From Bos javanicus (lineage: Eukaryota; Chordata; Mammalia; Artiodactyla; Bovidae): DNA of 64,000 nucleotides. Positions 33,240 through 44,184 of this stretch are shown here, piece by piece. The notes below the pieces were generated by a model. It did not search any database. It had not been told where the DNA came from and saw only the letters and a list, made by a program, of their open reading frames with translations. Location: positions 47,789,724 through 47,853,723 of the forward strand of contig NC_083877.1 in assembly GCF_032452875.1 (NCBI RefSeq), read 5' to 3'. Positions within the stretch are counted from its first letter, which is position 1. Every line of letters starts with the position of its first letter. Both the position numbers and the translations under genes were made by a program.

Positions 33240-34148
33240 AGAACTCCTAGTGGTCAAAGCTGGAAAATTTTGACAAAAATTAGATTAGGATAGCACTGGA
33301 TTATATCCTAAAGAATGAAATAAATAAGCATGAGTCCCTAATCACATGGAAAGCAACTGATAAATGTGGGGGAAAAGCTCTTTCACAGGGAAGAATTCCA
33401 CGTAGTAAATAAAGAATTATACTTAATAAATAAAGAATGAGAGAAATAGAAAGTCATGTTTAAAACCACTGTATTGCCACAATAATAATTTCTATAAGTA
33501 AGTTCTACCAATGGATAATAAAATTAGAGGGGGGAAGTTTAAAGGGAACCAGGATTTCTGCATAGTCTCCAAGTATCTTCTTCCCAATGTTTATTAAATA
33601 CAAATGGAGAAATAGTTACTTTTCAGTGGAGAAGTGTGGCATGTGCCACCTTAACCAAGAATCAAGGTTAATATCACCTGTAAGGCAGAACAACTCAAGT
33701 CCCCCTGACGTGATACACCAGGGATATCACCTCTGTGGAATTCTTTTCAGTAAAGAATGTGCTCAGTTTAATCGTGGGAAAACTCCACAAATTCACACGG
33801 GGGACCTTCTGCAAGGCAACTGACTAGTACCAAATAAAAAGCTCAAGGTCGTGAAAGACGAGGAAAAGCCGAGAAACTGCCACACATGGGAAGAGACTAA
33901 AGGAACAGCTACTAAATGCAACGTGGATTGAATCCTGGGACAGAGAAAAGACATAAGTGGAAAAACTAGTGATCTCCAAGGAAAGTCCGTAGTTTCGTTC
34001 ATGGTGTTATACTAGTGTTAATTTCTTGTTTCATGGCTTTCCTATAGCTATATGGAATATTTACATTAAGGGAAGCTGGGTGAACACTTGGTGCTGTTTT
34101 TGCCACTCTTCTGTAAGTCTAAAATTATTTCAAAATAAATATTTTAAG
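33240..34148 (+). mobile_element. Mammalian L1M 3' UTR
   Basis: Long colinear match to the old L1 3' UTR: 'aaccaggatttctgcatagt', 'accttaaccaagaatcaagg', 'ttaatatcacctgtaaggca', 'ccctgacgtgatacaccagg', 'cacctctgtggaattctttt', 'ctgactagtaccaaataaaa', 'gaaactgccacacatgggaa', 'gttaatttcttgtttcatgg' and the terminal 'aattatttcaaaataaatat'. It also explains a C2H2-like open frame at 33587-33823. Confidence 0.92.
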
Positions 34149-35233
34149 TTTTCAGTTAACTACATCAGAGGAAATATTTAGTTACCTTTGTAATCTTTAG
34201 TTAGGAAACATTATAATTGTCCCATGAAGTGGTAATGATAAAATATTCAGTCAAAACTGCAGGAAAAACAATATTATAGAGTGTGTAGAAACATAGACCT
34301 AAGTTAAGCAAGAAAACAAACAGTTAAGTAAGAAAAATATTGTTTTAATGAATTTTCTGGTGCTTTTTATTTGTCAACTTCTTATAACTTGCAGTGATTT
34401 CTCTGATTTTAATATTCATTTTTGTACTTAAATTTGTATTCTTAATCTTGTAGTCAAAGGCACAGAAGGGCTGTCTATTATCAATGTTGGTTTCCTGTCC
34501 CGTTCTTTCCTAAGGAACTGTTTTCTCTGTAACTTCACCACCCATTCTCCTCTACATAATGGTGAGGGCAGCAACCTCTAGCTCCCTCCACTGATAGTTT
34601 AACACAGTCATGGTGTGTCTGCAAAAGAGACAGACCTGGGGGTTAAATAAAGTTCTTGGAATCTTGATTTGAAGACCCTGCTCCTCATTTTCCTAAATTT
34701 CCTGGTTGTCTGTCCAGTGGTCCCAATGTGCATCTCTTTCTGTGTTTCATCCTCTATATCCACCGAGCTTAATTATTTGGGATCTCCAATGATGAGAAAA
34801 TATATTTGCTTATTGTCTTTTTTTTTAGGTTATTATTTTCAGTCCTAGAAATAAATAAATATTCTCTCTTTGAAAGGAAGGAAAAAGAAAGAATTCTTTC
34901 CAAGAAATTCTAATTCCAGCCCAATCAATGTAAATATTTTAGTATATCTCGTTCCTGTCCTTTTCTTAGGCATGGGGATATGTGTATTTTAAAACATCAT
35001 GGTGATAATGCTGTATGTATCATTTCATTTCCTGTTAACAGTACAACATGAATATTTTCTCATAGTATTTTATGTAATATTTATATGCGTCATATTAGTA
35101 ACTACACACTCTTCTGTAGAATGAGTATCATAGTTTACTTAACCATTCCTGGGTCACCGGATGCAGCAATGGACTTTATACACAGAGTATGTGTGTTTTC
35201 ATGCATGTGTGTGACTTTTACAAGGTACACTGA
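34149..35233. other. AT-rich non-genic stretch
   Basis: No confident repeat. 34960-35180 has LINE-like wording ('agtttacttaaccattcctg') but is too diverged to call. Confidence 0.4.
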
Positions 35234-35444
35234 GGAAAGTGTCAGTCGCTCCGTCATGTCCGACTCTTTGTGACCCCATGGACTGTAGTCCACCAGGCTC
35301 TTCTGTCCACGGGATTCTCCAGGCAAGAATACTGGAGTGGGTTGCCATGCACTTCTCTAGGGGATCTTCCTGACCCAGGGATCAAACCTGGGTCTCCTGC
35401 ATTAAAGGCAGATTCTTCATCATCTGAGCCACCTGGGAAGCCCT
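35234..35444 (-). mobile_element. Bov-tA SINE
   Basis: The + strand runs from 'gtcagtcgctccgtcatgtc' to 'catctgagccacctgggaag'. Full length and inverted. Flanks gaggaaag and aaggaaag suggest a short target duplication. Confidence 0.95.
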
Positions 35445-36424
35445 AAGGAAAGGCAACCAGAATACCTCAGCAGGGTGTAAGCATATTAGGCAAGGACATT
35501 GTCTCTGCGAGGCCCCTGGACTTTTCCCTCAGATGATGTGAAAGGTAGGGGGACCATACCAATTGAGAGACAAGTTTCAGTTCTAGTCTGAGTCTGGAGT
35601 TCAGCTTTTTGGTTAAACTAGATGATTTCCTTCTTCTAGGATGAATGCCTAAGAGGATGTTTATTAAGCACCAGGAGAAATGAAAATTAATGCAAATGTC
35701 TATGAGCCACTAAAGCCCAAGGAAGGACAAGAATGAGACATTGCAGCAGAGAGGAAACGCAATCCATAATAATGGAGCAAATAGTGTGTGTGGGGACTTC
35801 CAATGAAGACAGAGACTTGCAATGTAATTAAATCAGGTCCTTGGACAGCTGAAAAACAGGGCCGTTAATGCAATGAAGCCCACTCTGCAGCAGAGGTGTC
35901 CGAGGATGCATTAGAGATCAGAGCCTTGGCTTCTAGATTCTGGATGCCACACTGATCCTGTGGTCTAGCATCTCAAAGAGAATAATTGTGCTCCCTAGTA
36001 ATGTGAGTGATATGGAGGGCCCTGAATCTGCAGATTTGCCCGAAGTAACGGAATGCAGATGGTCATTTAGGAATTTGGAAAAACAAACACTCTTTTACCG
36101 AGAGAGGGTATTGTTTAGTTAATAGAATATTGTGGACAATTGCCTCCCTCAGTAGACCATGTACTTTGAAGGATATTGGTGACGTTCAAAAGTCCAGAAA
36201 TGCTTGGCATGGAAAGCACAATGGGAACTTAAGACCCGTTGGCCCAAGAACTCTGTAAAAGCCAGCTGAGTGCTTGAAGCCAGCTGGTATTGGAGATAGT
36301 CAACGGTCTACCAGAGGAATCCCGAGAATTGTAGGGGCTGCCACTCAGCACAGAGAAAGGGCTTTGTATCAGAAGCCTGAGCTCTTGCCGTCAATGCCGC
36401 ACTGATGCCCATGATTTCCCACAG
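35445..36424. promoter_or_regulatory. Possible conserved non-coding block (candidate enhancer)
   Basis: Repeat-free single-copy sequence. It contains an octamer ATGCAAAT at 35690-35697 directly preceded by AATTA, further TAATTA cores near 35826 and TAATGCAATGAAG-type sites. These resemble POU/homeodomain binding sites. This is inference from composition and absence of repeats only. Confidence 0.2.
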
Positions 36425-36619
36425 ATGTTTCTAAACAAAGCGGAGAATGCTATTCTGTACATGTCTGTAGATCCTGCCAAGTCAAGAGAGTCAGGATTCT
36501 CCCAGGGGCCTGCTCAGCTGCTCCATGGAGAAGGGAAGATGAAAGAGGGGAAATTGTTCTTTTGGTGTAGACTGGAGCAGACTGTGGTGATTCCATGTAC
36601 CATGTTGGCATCTGATAGG
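36425..36619 (+). CDS. Candidate exon, function unknown
   Basis: A 195-nt (65-codon) open segment lies between a good acceptor (ATTTCCCACAG) and a good donor (GATAGG/GTAAGAG). It reads MFLNKAENAILYMSVDPAKS through GKLFFWCRLEQTVVIPC to TMLASDR. The length is a multiple of three. No domain, signal peptide or membrane segment is recognised, and the ATG at the first base may be coincidence. No partner exon is visible within the window. An exon of a non-coding RNA is equally possible. Confidence 0.2.
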
Positions 36620-37165
36620 GTAAGAGTTGTTTCTGAGCCAAACGTACAGGGGATGTCATTGCCCTTTTAAAAGTGACTTTCTTTTTTACTCATTATGAGG
36701 ATTTATTTCCAGTAAGGCAATGGTTTTCAGAAGGAGAAGATAACAAAATTTCCAGCCACAAAAATAAGTAAACAATTTTGGATTCTGTTCCTGCCCCTCC
36801 TAGGATGACATCCCATGTGTTGGCACTGCGTCTCCTTGTGATCTATGCTTTTTCCAGTTTCATCTTCCATCGTGTTCCTGCCAAGATCATGCCCTCACTG
36901 ACTTTGTGGTTTCTAGAACATATTTGGCACTGCCAGTCCTGTAGGTCCCAAAATGTTGATGAAATAGGTGCTTTCCTCTGTCATACGCACTTTGTCCTGG
37001 TGATCTTCCATGCACCCTGAAAGATCCATTCCAACGTTCACCTCCTTGGGGAAGCTATATCAGACAAGACTTCAAAAGGAGACAAAGGGTGTACTCACTT
37101 TAGAGTAATTCCAGGAGGGTTTAATACAGTTCCTAATAGAAGCAGAGGTACTATTTAGAGAGGAA
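36620..37165. other. Non-genic spacer
   Basis: No repeat recognised. Confidence 0.4.
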
Positions 37166-37386
37166 TTGTTGCTTAATTGTTCAGTCATGTCAGACTCTTT
37201 GCAACCCCATGAACTGCAGCATGCCAGCCTTCCCTGTCCTTCACTATCTTCTGGAGTTTGGTCAAATTCATGTCCATTGGGTCGGTGATGCCATCCAACC
37301 ATTTCATCCTCTGTCTCCCTCTTCTCCTCCAGCCCTCAATCGTTCCCAGCATCATGGTCTTATCCAATGAGTAGGCTCATTCAAAG
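37166..37386 (-). mobile_element. BovB 3' end, short fragment
   Basis: The + strand runs from 'aattgttcagtcatgtcaga' to 'cccagcatcatggtcttatc'. Read on -, it encodes RRRGRQRMKWLDGITDPMDM, the ORF2 C-terminus. 5'-truncated. Confidence 0.93.
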
Positions 37387-38132
37387 AAAAATGGACAGCA
37401 ATATAAGCATCCCTAAGTCCAAAAGGATGAGGAAAGGGAGAAGCTCCCAGAATTCAAACCTAAAAGCATAAAGTTATGTGTAAAAGGCCATCTAGAGAGA
37501 ATCAGGCCTATTTAATCAAATAGACACTCTGGATGCCCTCTCTTCCCTTCCTGTGATCTCCTGCTAAAGCTCCCCATTAGTCAACACCCAACCACATGTC
37601 AGGAGACAGGGGAGTCTCGTTGTTGAGATCCAAGTGGATCAGCTTGGGGCAGAGGACAGGGCAGACAGAGGAGGAGGGAGGGTAGATCTGGAGGAGGAAT
37701 GGAAAATACCAAGTGCGGTCCACTTCTTTTGTCCTGCAGAATCCATTCTTGTTCTGTGTGTGTATGTGAAAAGTTAATATTCTTCAAGGAGCAAATGCAA
37801 AAATTCATCAATTCAGTTTTACTTATGCAGGAATCTTAACCCACTAGCCACTGCTGATATTCTTTGTATTAGGAAGTTTTGGGCAGGGGGAGGGAGAGAC
37901 ATGAAATATTAAGTAACCTAAAACACAGATGTTCCAGTCCTTGCTTCTGAGCTAGTCTTCAGGTTTACAATGATAATCATATTTTCTCTCACCACAATTC
38001 CATGTTCTCTTTACCCTTTTCCAGACTCATAGGTGAGATGAGATTCTTTAACTTACTTTATTGCTAAAGATACCAGAACCTTTTTCCTGTAAGATCATAA
38101 GCCTTGGCAATCTTGTTTTTATTGTGTTCCAC
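37387..38132. other. Non-genic spacer
   Basis: No repeat or exon recognised. Confidence 0.4.
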
Positions 38133-38394
38133 TGATCAAGACCACTCCAGTACTCTTGCCTGGAAAATCCTATGGACGGAGGAGCCTGGTAGGCTGTGGT
38201 CCATGGGGTTGCTAAGAGTCAGACATGACTGAGCGACTTCACTTTCACGCATTGGAGAAGGAAATGGCAAGCCACTCCAGTGTTCTTGCCTGGAGAATCC
38301 CAGGGACGGGGGAGCCTGGTGGGCTGCCGTCTGTGGGGTCGCACAGAGTCGGACACGACTGAATCGACTTAGCAGCAGCAGTGATCAAGGCCAC
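38133..38394 (+). mobile_element. Bov-A2 SINE with target duplication
   Basis: Two tandem BovB-derived monomers ('ggaggagcctggtaggctgt' and 'gggggagcctggtgggctgc') end in a short (AGC)n tail. Flanking repeats TGATCAAG[A/G]CCAC occur at 38133-38145 and 38382-38394 (one mismatch). Body 38146-38381. Confidence 0.97.
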
Positions 38395-39414
38395 CGCACA
38401 AGGGAGTGCAAAATGGCACTCCAGTGAGTATTGTGGATTTCAAGCATACTCCTCTTTATTTCTTTTGGGTATCAGCAGTCTATTTTACTCCCAGCTTTTG
38501 GGATCATGCATATGTACACTGGCCATTAGAATGTCCCCTTTAAATTCCTTTTTGTTGGAAATGGTAAAAAGTTTTGTTTCCCCAAAAACATAACTTTGCC
38601 TGGGAATAAAAGCTTCAGACTTTGCACAGATGGTGCTTCTGTATACCTGATGATGCATCTGCTTTGGGTATATAGTGAAGCTAGAAGCTCCTTTCATTCA
38701 TGTCACTTACTCCTTTTCACACAGATATGTGTTTGTGTCATGTCTAGATTCTTCCAGAAATCCTGAAAGGAGTTTGGTCAATAGCCATAAAGGCATCAGC
38801 TTTATCAGGAGCAGGCCTCTAAATCACAGTATTTAAAAGATATTTTATCCAGAAACAGGAGCAAGATATGAAGAACTCTTCTCCCACAGAGAGGTGCTCT
38901 GGCCAAGAGAGAGAGAGACTGCTGGCCATGGCTAACAAAGTAAAGCCAGAATTTTAAATGCTTTTCTCAAGGAAAAAGAAAAAAAAAGTCCTTGAACCTT
39001 TCTGAAAGAATTTCATCCATGAATTAGCTTAACCCTGCAGATATGTTTTGCTATATAAATAAGAGAAATCTTTGAATTCAGGGTCTTGGAGTTATCATCG
39101 TAGATGCTACTGAAAAATTGGAAAAAACTTTCTTGCCTTTAGCTACTCATACAGAAAGAAAAAAAAAATGAAGGCCAATGTCCTTTCAAACTTTCAATGG
39201 CTGGAGGAGTTGTTTTTCCAAGGTAAAACTGAGATACAAAATTCTCTGTCAATTTCTTTGAAAAGAAATCAGAAAACACCTGGAAACTCTTCAGAAGCTT
39301 TGCAAAATGTATCTCTGTCTTGATGGCACTAAAGTTGAATTAGAAATTCATAATCCTTCTCTTTCTGATATAAAAGTATATTGATGTGGTCAAAACTAAG
39401 TCCTTCTACTCTTT
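38395..39414. other. AT-rich non-genic stretch
   Basis: No confident repeat or exon. Short A-rich runs near 38972 and 39160. Confidence 0.4.
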
Positions 39415-39971
39415 GAAAGCATCATTAGAAATATAAGAGAGACAAGCCACAGAATAGAAGAAAATATTTGCAAATAACTTGTCATAAAGGACTTGTATTT
39501 AGAATAAATAAACAACTCTTAAAATTCATTACTAAAACAAACAGCCCAGTAAAGAATGGGCCAATAAATTGAATAACCCTTACCAGAGATATGATCTTAT
39601 AAGCATGTGAAAAATTGTTCAACACCCTTATTCATTCAGATCAGATCAGTCACTCAGTCGTGTCCGACTCTTTGCGACCCCATGAATCGCAGCACGCCAG
39701 GCCTCCTTGTCTATCACCAACTCCCAGAGTTCACTGAGACTCACATCCATCGAGTCAGTGATGCCATCCAGCCATCTCATCCTCTGTCGTCCCCTTTTCC
39801 TCTTGCCCCCAATCCCTCCCAGCATTAGAGACTTTTCCAGTGAGTCAACTCTTCACATGAGGTGGCCAAAGTACTGGAGTTTCAGCTTTAGCATCATTCC
39901 TTCCAAAGAAATCCCGGGGCTGATCTCCTTCAGAATGGACTGGTTGGATCTCCTTGCAGTCCAAGGGACTC

Positions 39972-40352
39972 TCAAGAGTCTTCTCCAACACCACAGTTCA
40001 AAAGCATCATTCTTCGGTGCTCAGCCTTCTTCACAGTCCAACTCTCACATCCATACATGACCACAGGAAAAACCATAGCCTTGACTAGATGAACCTTTGT
40101 TGGCAAAGTAATGTCTCTGCTTTTGAATATGCTATCTAGGTTGGACATAACTTTCCTTCCAAGGAGTAAGTGTCTTTTAATTTCATGGCTGCAGTCACGA
40201 TCTGCAGTGATTTTGGAGCCCAGAAAAATAAAGTCTGACACTGTTTCCACTGTTTCCCCATCTATTTCCCATGAAGTCATGGGACTGGATGCCATGATCT
40301 TCGTTTTCTGAATGTTGAGCTTTAAGCCAACTTTTTCACTCCCCACTTTCAC
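39972..40352 (-). pseudogene. BovB ORF2 remnant, C-terminal side
   Basis: Open frame with KVGLKLNIQKTKIMAS, DFIFLGSKITAD and VVMYGCESWTVKKAE, the region after the RT palm. It is frameshifted at AEHRRMMLLNC. The YADD-coding stretch lies just upstream (40380-40435) in another register, so the reverse transcriptase is broken here as well as by the LTR. Confidence 0.85.
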
Positions 40353-40436
40353 TTTCCTTCAAGAGGCTTTTGAGTTCCTCTTCACTTTCTGCCATAAGGG
40401 TGGTGTCATCTGCATATCTGAGGTTATTGATATTTC

Positions 40437-41784
40437 TCCCAGTGCCGGGAGCCGGTGAGGCATTCCACTCGTGACAAAGGTCATGAGGAAGGAGGCTCGG
40501 CATACACAAAGGCGGGATCGAGCCTCAGGAGTCTGCCCGGATATTCTCGAGCATCTACCCCCCCAAAAACCAGAGTCTGCCTACTTTATTTTGTTTATTT
40601 TTTTTTCGTTTTTCTTTTAAGTCTGCCTACTTTATTGCTTTGTGCTCTCACCTCTGACTTTACTGGGGGCTGTCCCCTACCACCATCTCGCTCTCTCTGT
40701 CAAAGAGTTAACTTACAGCTCCAATTAATAAAGTTCCTGGGCAATTAGGAGTGTTTAAATCCAAACCCCTCAGATGGCTCTCTAACTCGCCTGACAAGTT
40801 TACCCAGACTCCTGCAGCTATGCATACGATTGTTTACAGTCTCCCAGCCTCGAGAGGCCCGGGAAGCTTAAGATATTCAAATAGCTTAGAGCCTCTCAGA
40901 GAGTTAGAAACTGTCAGAATAAACTAGTAAAGGATTTCATTGATGAGTCAATGTTTGTTGCCAAGTTTTCACATCCCCTAAATTGTATCCTTGAATATGT
41001 ATTAATTAATAGTTGGTATATAGAAAAAATAAGTAGTGGCCTTGGTGTTAGTAACTTTAGACCCTTAAGGTAATAAATTCTTTCCTTTGTTGTAAACCCA
41101 TTACACATCCGCCCTATAGGAATGCAATTTTATCTTTGGAAGATGGCGCCAAACCTTAAAATAATTACTCTTAGAGAAAATAAGTCTTTGTTGATAAGTC
41201 CTTGTCAAGAGTCATAAAATGTTAGTAGGCCTTCTGGCCAGAAGATGATGTAAATCACCTAAACCATTTGTATACGATAAATTTGCAGGAAAGAAACCCT
41301 GGTTTTTGATAAGAATCAAAGACTGCTGACTTTGCATCCCCTATTATCCTCTATGTGTAACTTAGGGTATATAAGCCCCTGTTGAAAATAAAGCTACGGG
41401 CCTTGCTCACCAACGCTTGGTCTCCCCATGTCATTCTTCCCTTTAACTTCAGCTGAGTCTCCATCTGGAGCGCGGAACCCACCACGTTTACTAATTATGC
41501 CTGGGCTTCTAAGACCCACTCGAGAAGGTGTCTAGGGTGAGGCACCTTCCGCTATTTGAGAGGGCGCCTTCGGCCTACGTAAGTGGTGCAAACTTCTTGT
41601 CTTGAAGTTTTATTGGTCTCCCGCGTAAACCAAGCTACTCAGCCTCTTTTCTCCACTGAATTTTCCTACTGAGCTATCCTCATTCTATTATTCTTTATAT
41701 CTCTAATTAGCATATAAATAGTCGCCTAGGCCGTCTCTCCTTCGAATACCCTGGATCAGCTGGGGCTGGTCCCCAGCATACCAG
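40437..41784 (+). mobile_element. Solo LTR of a ruminant endogenous retrovirus (BTLTR1-like)
   Basis: The LTR 40443-41778 (1336 bp) begins TGCCGGGAGCC and ends CCCCAGCA. Flanking 6-bp repeats TCCCAG (40437-40442) and TACCAG (41779-41784) differ at one base. A 6-bp duplication fits a class II (betaretrovirus-like) element. A TATA box TATATAAG lies at 41368-41375 and AATAAA at 41387-41392, followed by CpG-richer U5-like sequence. No internal viral genes are present, so the provirus has collapsed to one LTR. The orientation follows TATA and AATAAA. Family name from memory. Confidence 0.88.
41368..41392 (+). promoter_or_regulatory. LTR TATA box and polyadenylation signal
   Basis: TATATAAG is followed 11 bases later by AATAAA. 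Transcription would start at about 41395-41400, just after the polyadenylation signal, implying a very short R region. Activity in this copy is unknown. Confidence 0.6.
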
Positions 41785-42106
41785 CAATCTTGATTCCAGC
41801 TTGTGTTTCTTCCAGTCCAGCGTTTCTCATAATGTACTCTGCATAAAAGTTAAATAAACAGGGTGACAATATACAGCCTTGACGTACTCCTTTTCCTACT
41901 TGGAACCAGTCTGTTGTTCCATGTCCAGTTCTAACTGTTGCCTCCTGACCTGCATACAAATTTCTCAAGAGGCAGATCAGGTTGTCTGGTACTCCCATCT
42001 CTTTCAGAATTTTCCACAGTTTATTGTGATCCACACAGTCAAAGGCTTTGACATAGTCAATAAAGCAGAAATAGATGTTTTTCTGGAACTCTATTGCTTT
42101 TTCCAT
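41785..42106 (-). pseudogene. BovB reverse transcriptase remnant, N-terminal palm
   Basis: The open frame on - reads MEKAIEFQKNIYFCFIDYVK, AFDCVDHNKLWKILKEMG, GKGVRQGCILSPCLFN and YAEYIMRNAGLEETQAGIKI. It carries the RT motif A (FIDYVKAFD) and motif B (QGCILSP). The protein is cut by the LTR right after KIA, so motif C (YADD) is on the other side. Confidence 0.9.
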
Positions 42107-42184
42107 GATCCAGCGGATGTTGGCAATTTGATCTCTGGTTCCTCTGCCTTATTCATTAGAGAAATGCAAATTAAAACCACAATG

Positions 42185-42317
42185 AGGGACTTCCCTGGTG
42201 GTTGGATGGTTATGACTCTGTGTTTCTACTGCAGAGGGTACGGGTCTGATTCCTGGTTGGGGAACTAAGATCCTGCATGCCACATGCTGTGGCCAAAAAA
42301 AAAAAAAAAAAAAAAAA
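42185..42317 (+). mobile_element. CHR-type SINE with A23 tail
   Basis: Head 'gggacttccctggtggttgg', then 'ctgattcctggttggggaac', 'catgctgtggcc' and a 23-base A run. Inserted in the L1M; flanks acaatgag and acagtgag may be the target duplication. Confidence 0.93.
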
Positions 42318-43035
42318 TTATTACAGTGAGACACTACTGCATACCTATCAGAAGGCCGACACAAAAACCGACAATACTAAGTTTTGGTAAAGATGCGGTG
42401 CACCCGGAACTCTCATTCGTTGCTGGTGAGGGTGCAGTATCACATGCACCATGGAAAGGCTTGGCTACAGCTTACAGTTTTAGATATGTATCTCCCATAA
42501 AACCAGGAAGTCCCACTTGTGGGCCTTTACTCATGAGAAATGAAAGCAAATATTCATATGGACTTGTACTTGAGTATTCACAGCAAATTTATTTATATTA
42601 GCCCCAAACTGGAAGCAGCCCAAATGTCCATCCACTGGTGAATGGATAAACAACTTATGGTATATACAACGGCAAGCTACACAGCAGTATAAAAGGACAA
42701 ACTGCGGATACAAGCGACACGAGGGATGAATCTCAGAAGCATTATTTTAAGTGCAAAGGCAAACCAAAGATTGCATACTGTATGATTTCACTTCTGTGAG
42801 ATTTTGGAAATGCGAATAACTGTAAGGATAGAAATCAAATCAGTGGCTGCAAGATCTGGGGTAAGGGAAAGAGAGTGACTGCAAAGAAAGGCAATGGGAA
42901 TATTCTATAACCTGATGGTAGCAGAAGTTACATGACTGTCTATGTTTGTCAAACCTCAGAAGTGAACACCTAAAATGGGTGCATTTACTACATGTAAATT
43001 TACTTCAATAAATCTCACATTAAAATTTAAAAAGA

Positions 43036-43905
43036 GATTTTTCGAAAGTGTATCTCTGGCACATCGAAATGGCTTCTCCTCCTGTGTTTTCTTTTTCAGG
43101 AACTGGTTCACCTTCCAACCTGGATCCTAACCCTGATAGCTGTATTGTAATTGATTTGTTGCCTACACCACCACTAACAAGCAGTTGCAAAGTCAAACAA
43201 ATTGTTCCTTTTTTAAAACTCCTACATCTCTGTTTACTTCTGCAAGCCTACTGTTTCCCTTTGGTCCACACCATCACTTGCCTGTATTATAGAGACAACC
43301 CTGATAGTTCTCTCTGATGCTAGAATGGGTCTCCCTGATGGGTCCTGATGCTTCCGCTGCTGCTGAGTGGACCTATCAGAAATGCACACATCCTCACGGC
43401 ACTGTCGTGCTCAGAACTGTTCAGTATTCCCCATTCATTGCCTGTAGGATTACCACCACCCTCTCCTCATGCTCTGGCCTTTGTTTACTTTTTAATTCTC
43501 ACTTATCATCACCCTCCCATAAATACGCTGTGCACTGTAACCTCACAGTATTTCTTCAGCTTGTGTGAAAAATGCGTGGTTCTCAGCATGAGTTATGCAG
43601 ACCTCTCCACTGTATCATGTATTCTCCTGCTCTACTTTTCACTTAGCTAGTGCAGCCACACTTACAGACACTGTTCAAGTATACCATTGGGAAAGGCTTT
43701 CATGAAGTTTCTATCTGGGCAGCACTTCCTTCTGTGTCCTTATGGTACCCCATGTATGCCTTGAACACAGAACTTGCTGATATTAAATTGTGAGTCTTAG
43801 CTTATGAATGCAGGGCCCACGTCTTTTTCAGTCACTAGAAACTCAGCAGAGTTCTTGTTTCATAGTTGAACTAAATTCTTGTTGGGCAAGTGTTCAGTAG
43901 ACATG
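43036..43905. other. Non-genic, single-copy-like stretch
   Basis: Pyrimidine-rich. Open frames of 80-100 codons at 43048-43650 show no splice-paired structure. Confidence 0.4.
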
Positions 43906-44184
43906 TCTGCTGCTGCTGCTGCTAAGTAGCTTCCGTCATGTCCGACTCTGTGCCACCCCATAGACAGCAGCCCACCAGGCTCCACTATCCCTGGGATTCT
44001 CCAGGCAAGAACACTGAAGTGGGTTGCCATTTCCTTCTCCAATGCATGAAAGTGAAAAGTGAAAGTGAAGTTGCTCAGTCGTGTCTGACTCTTAGTGACC
44101 CCATGGACTGTAGCCTACCAGGCTCCTCCGTCCATGGGATTTTCCAGGCAAGAGTACTGGAGTGGGGTGCCATTGCCTTCTCCG
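43906..44184 (-). mobile_element. Bov-A2 SINE
   Basis: The + strand starts with (TGC)5-like repeats, then two inverted monomers separated by 'gcatgaaagtgaaaagtgaa'. No clear target duplication was found. Confidence 0.95.

Larger units (their letters stand above)
39626..42157 (-). mobile_element. BovB LINE with target duplication, split by an LTR
   Basis: The body 39637-42146 is flanked by perfect 11-bp repeats CCTTATTCATT (39626-39636 and 42147-42157), and joining them restores the L1M sequence. The BovB is 5'-truncated, about 1.17 kb without the LTR. The LTR at 40443-41778 cuts it seven codons upstream of the YADD box. Confidence 0.95.
39415..43035 (+). mobile_element. Old mammalian L1 (L1M) 3' part, interrupted
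   Basis: Three colinear pieces: 39415-39636 ('aagaaaatatttgcaaataa', 'cagcccagtaaagaatgggc'), 42147-42184 ('gagaaatgcaaattaaaacc') and 42318-43035 ('aaactggaagcagcccaaat', 'tgatggtagcagaagttaca', 'ttacttcaataaatctcaca'). The interruptions are a BovB and a CHR SINE. Frames are broken throughout. Confidence 0.92.

Noticed and set aside
33587..33823. Open frame with zinc-finger-like words (CGILFSK ... QIHTGD)
   Set aside because: The DNA follows the old L1M 3' UTR word for word in order (accttaaccaagaatcaagg, cacctctgtggaattctttt, ctgactagtaccaaataaaa), so the C2H2 resemblance is chance.
41400..41640. CpG-richer stretch as a CpG-island promoter
   Set aside because: It is the U5-side part of an ERV LTR, short and not adjacent to any recognisable gene.
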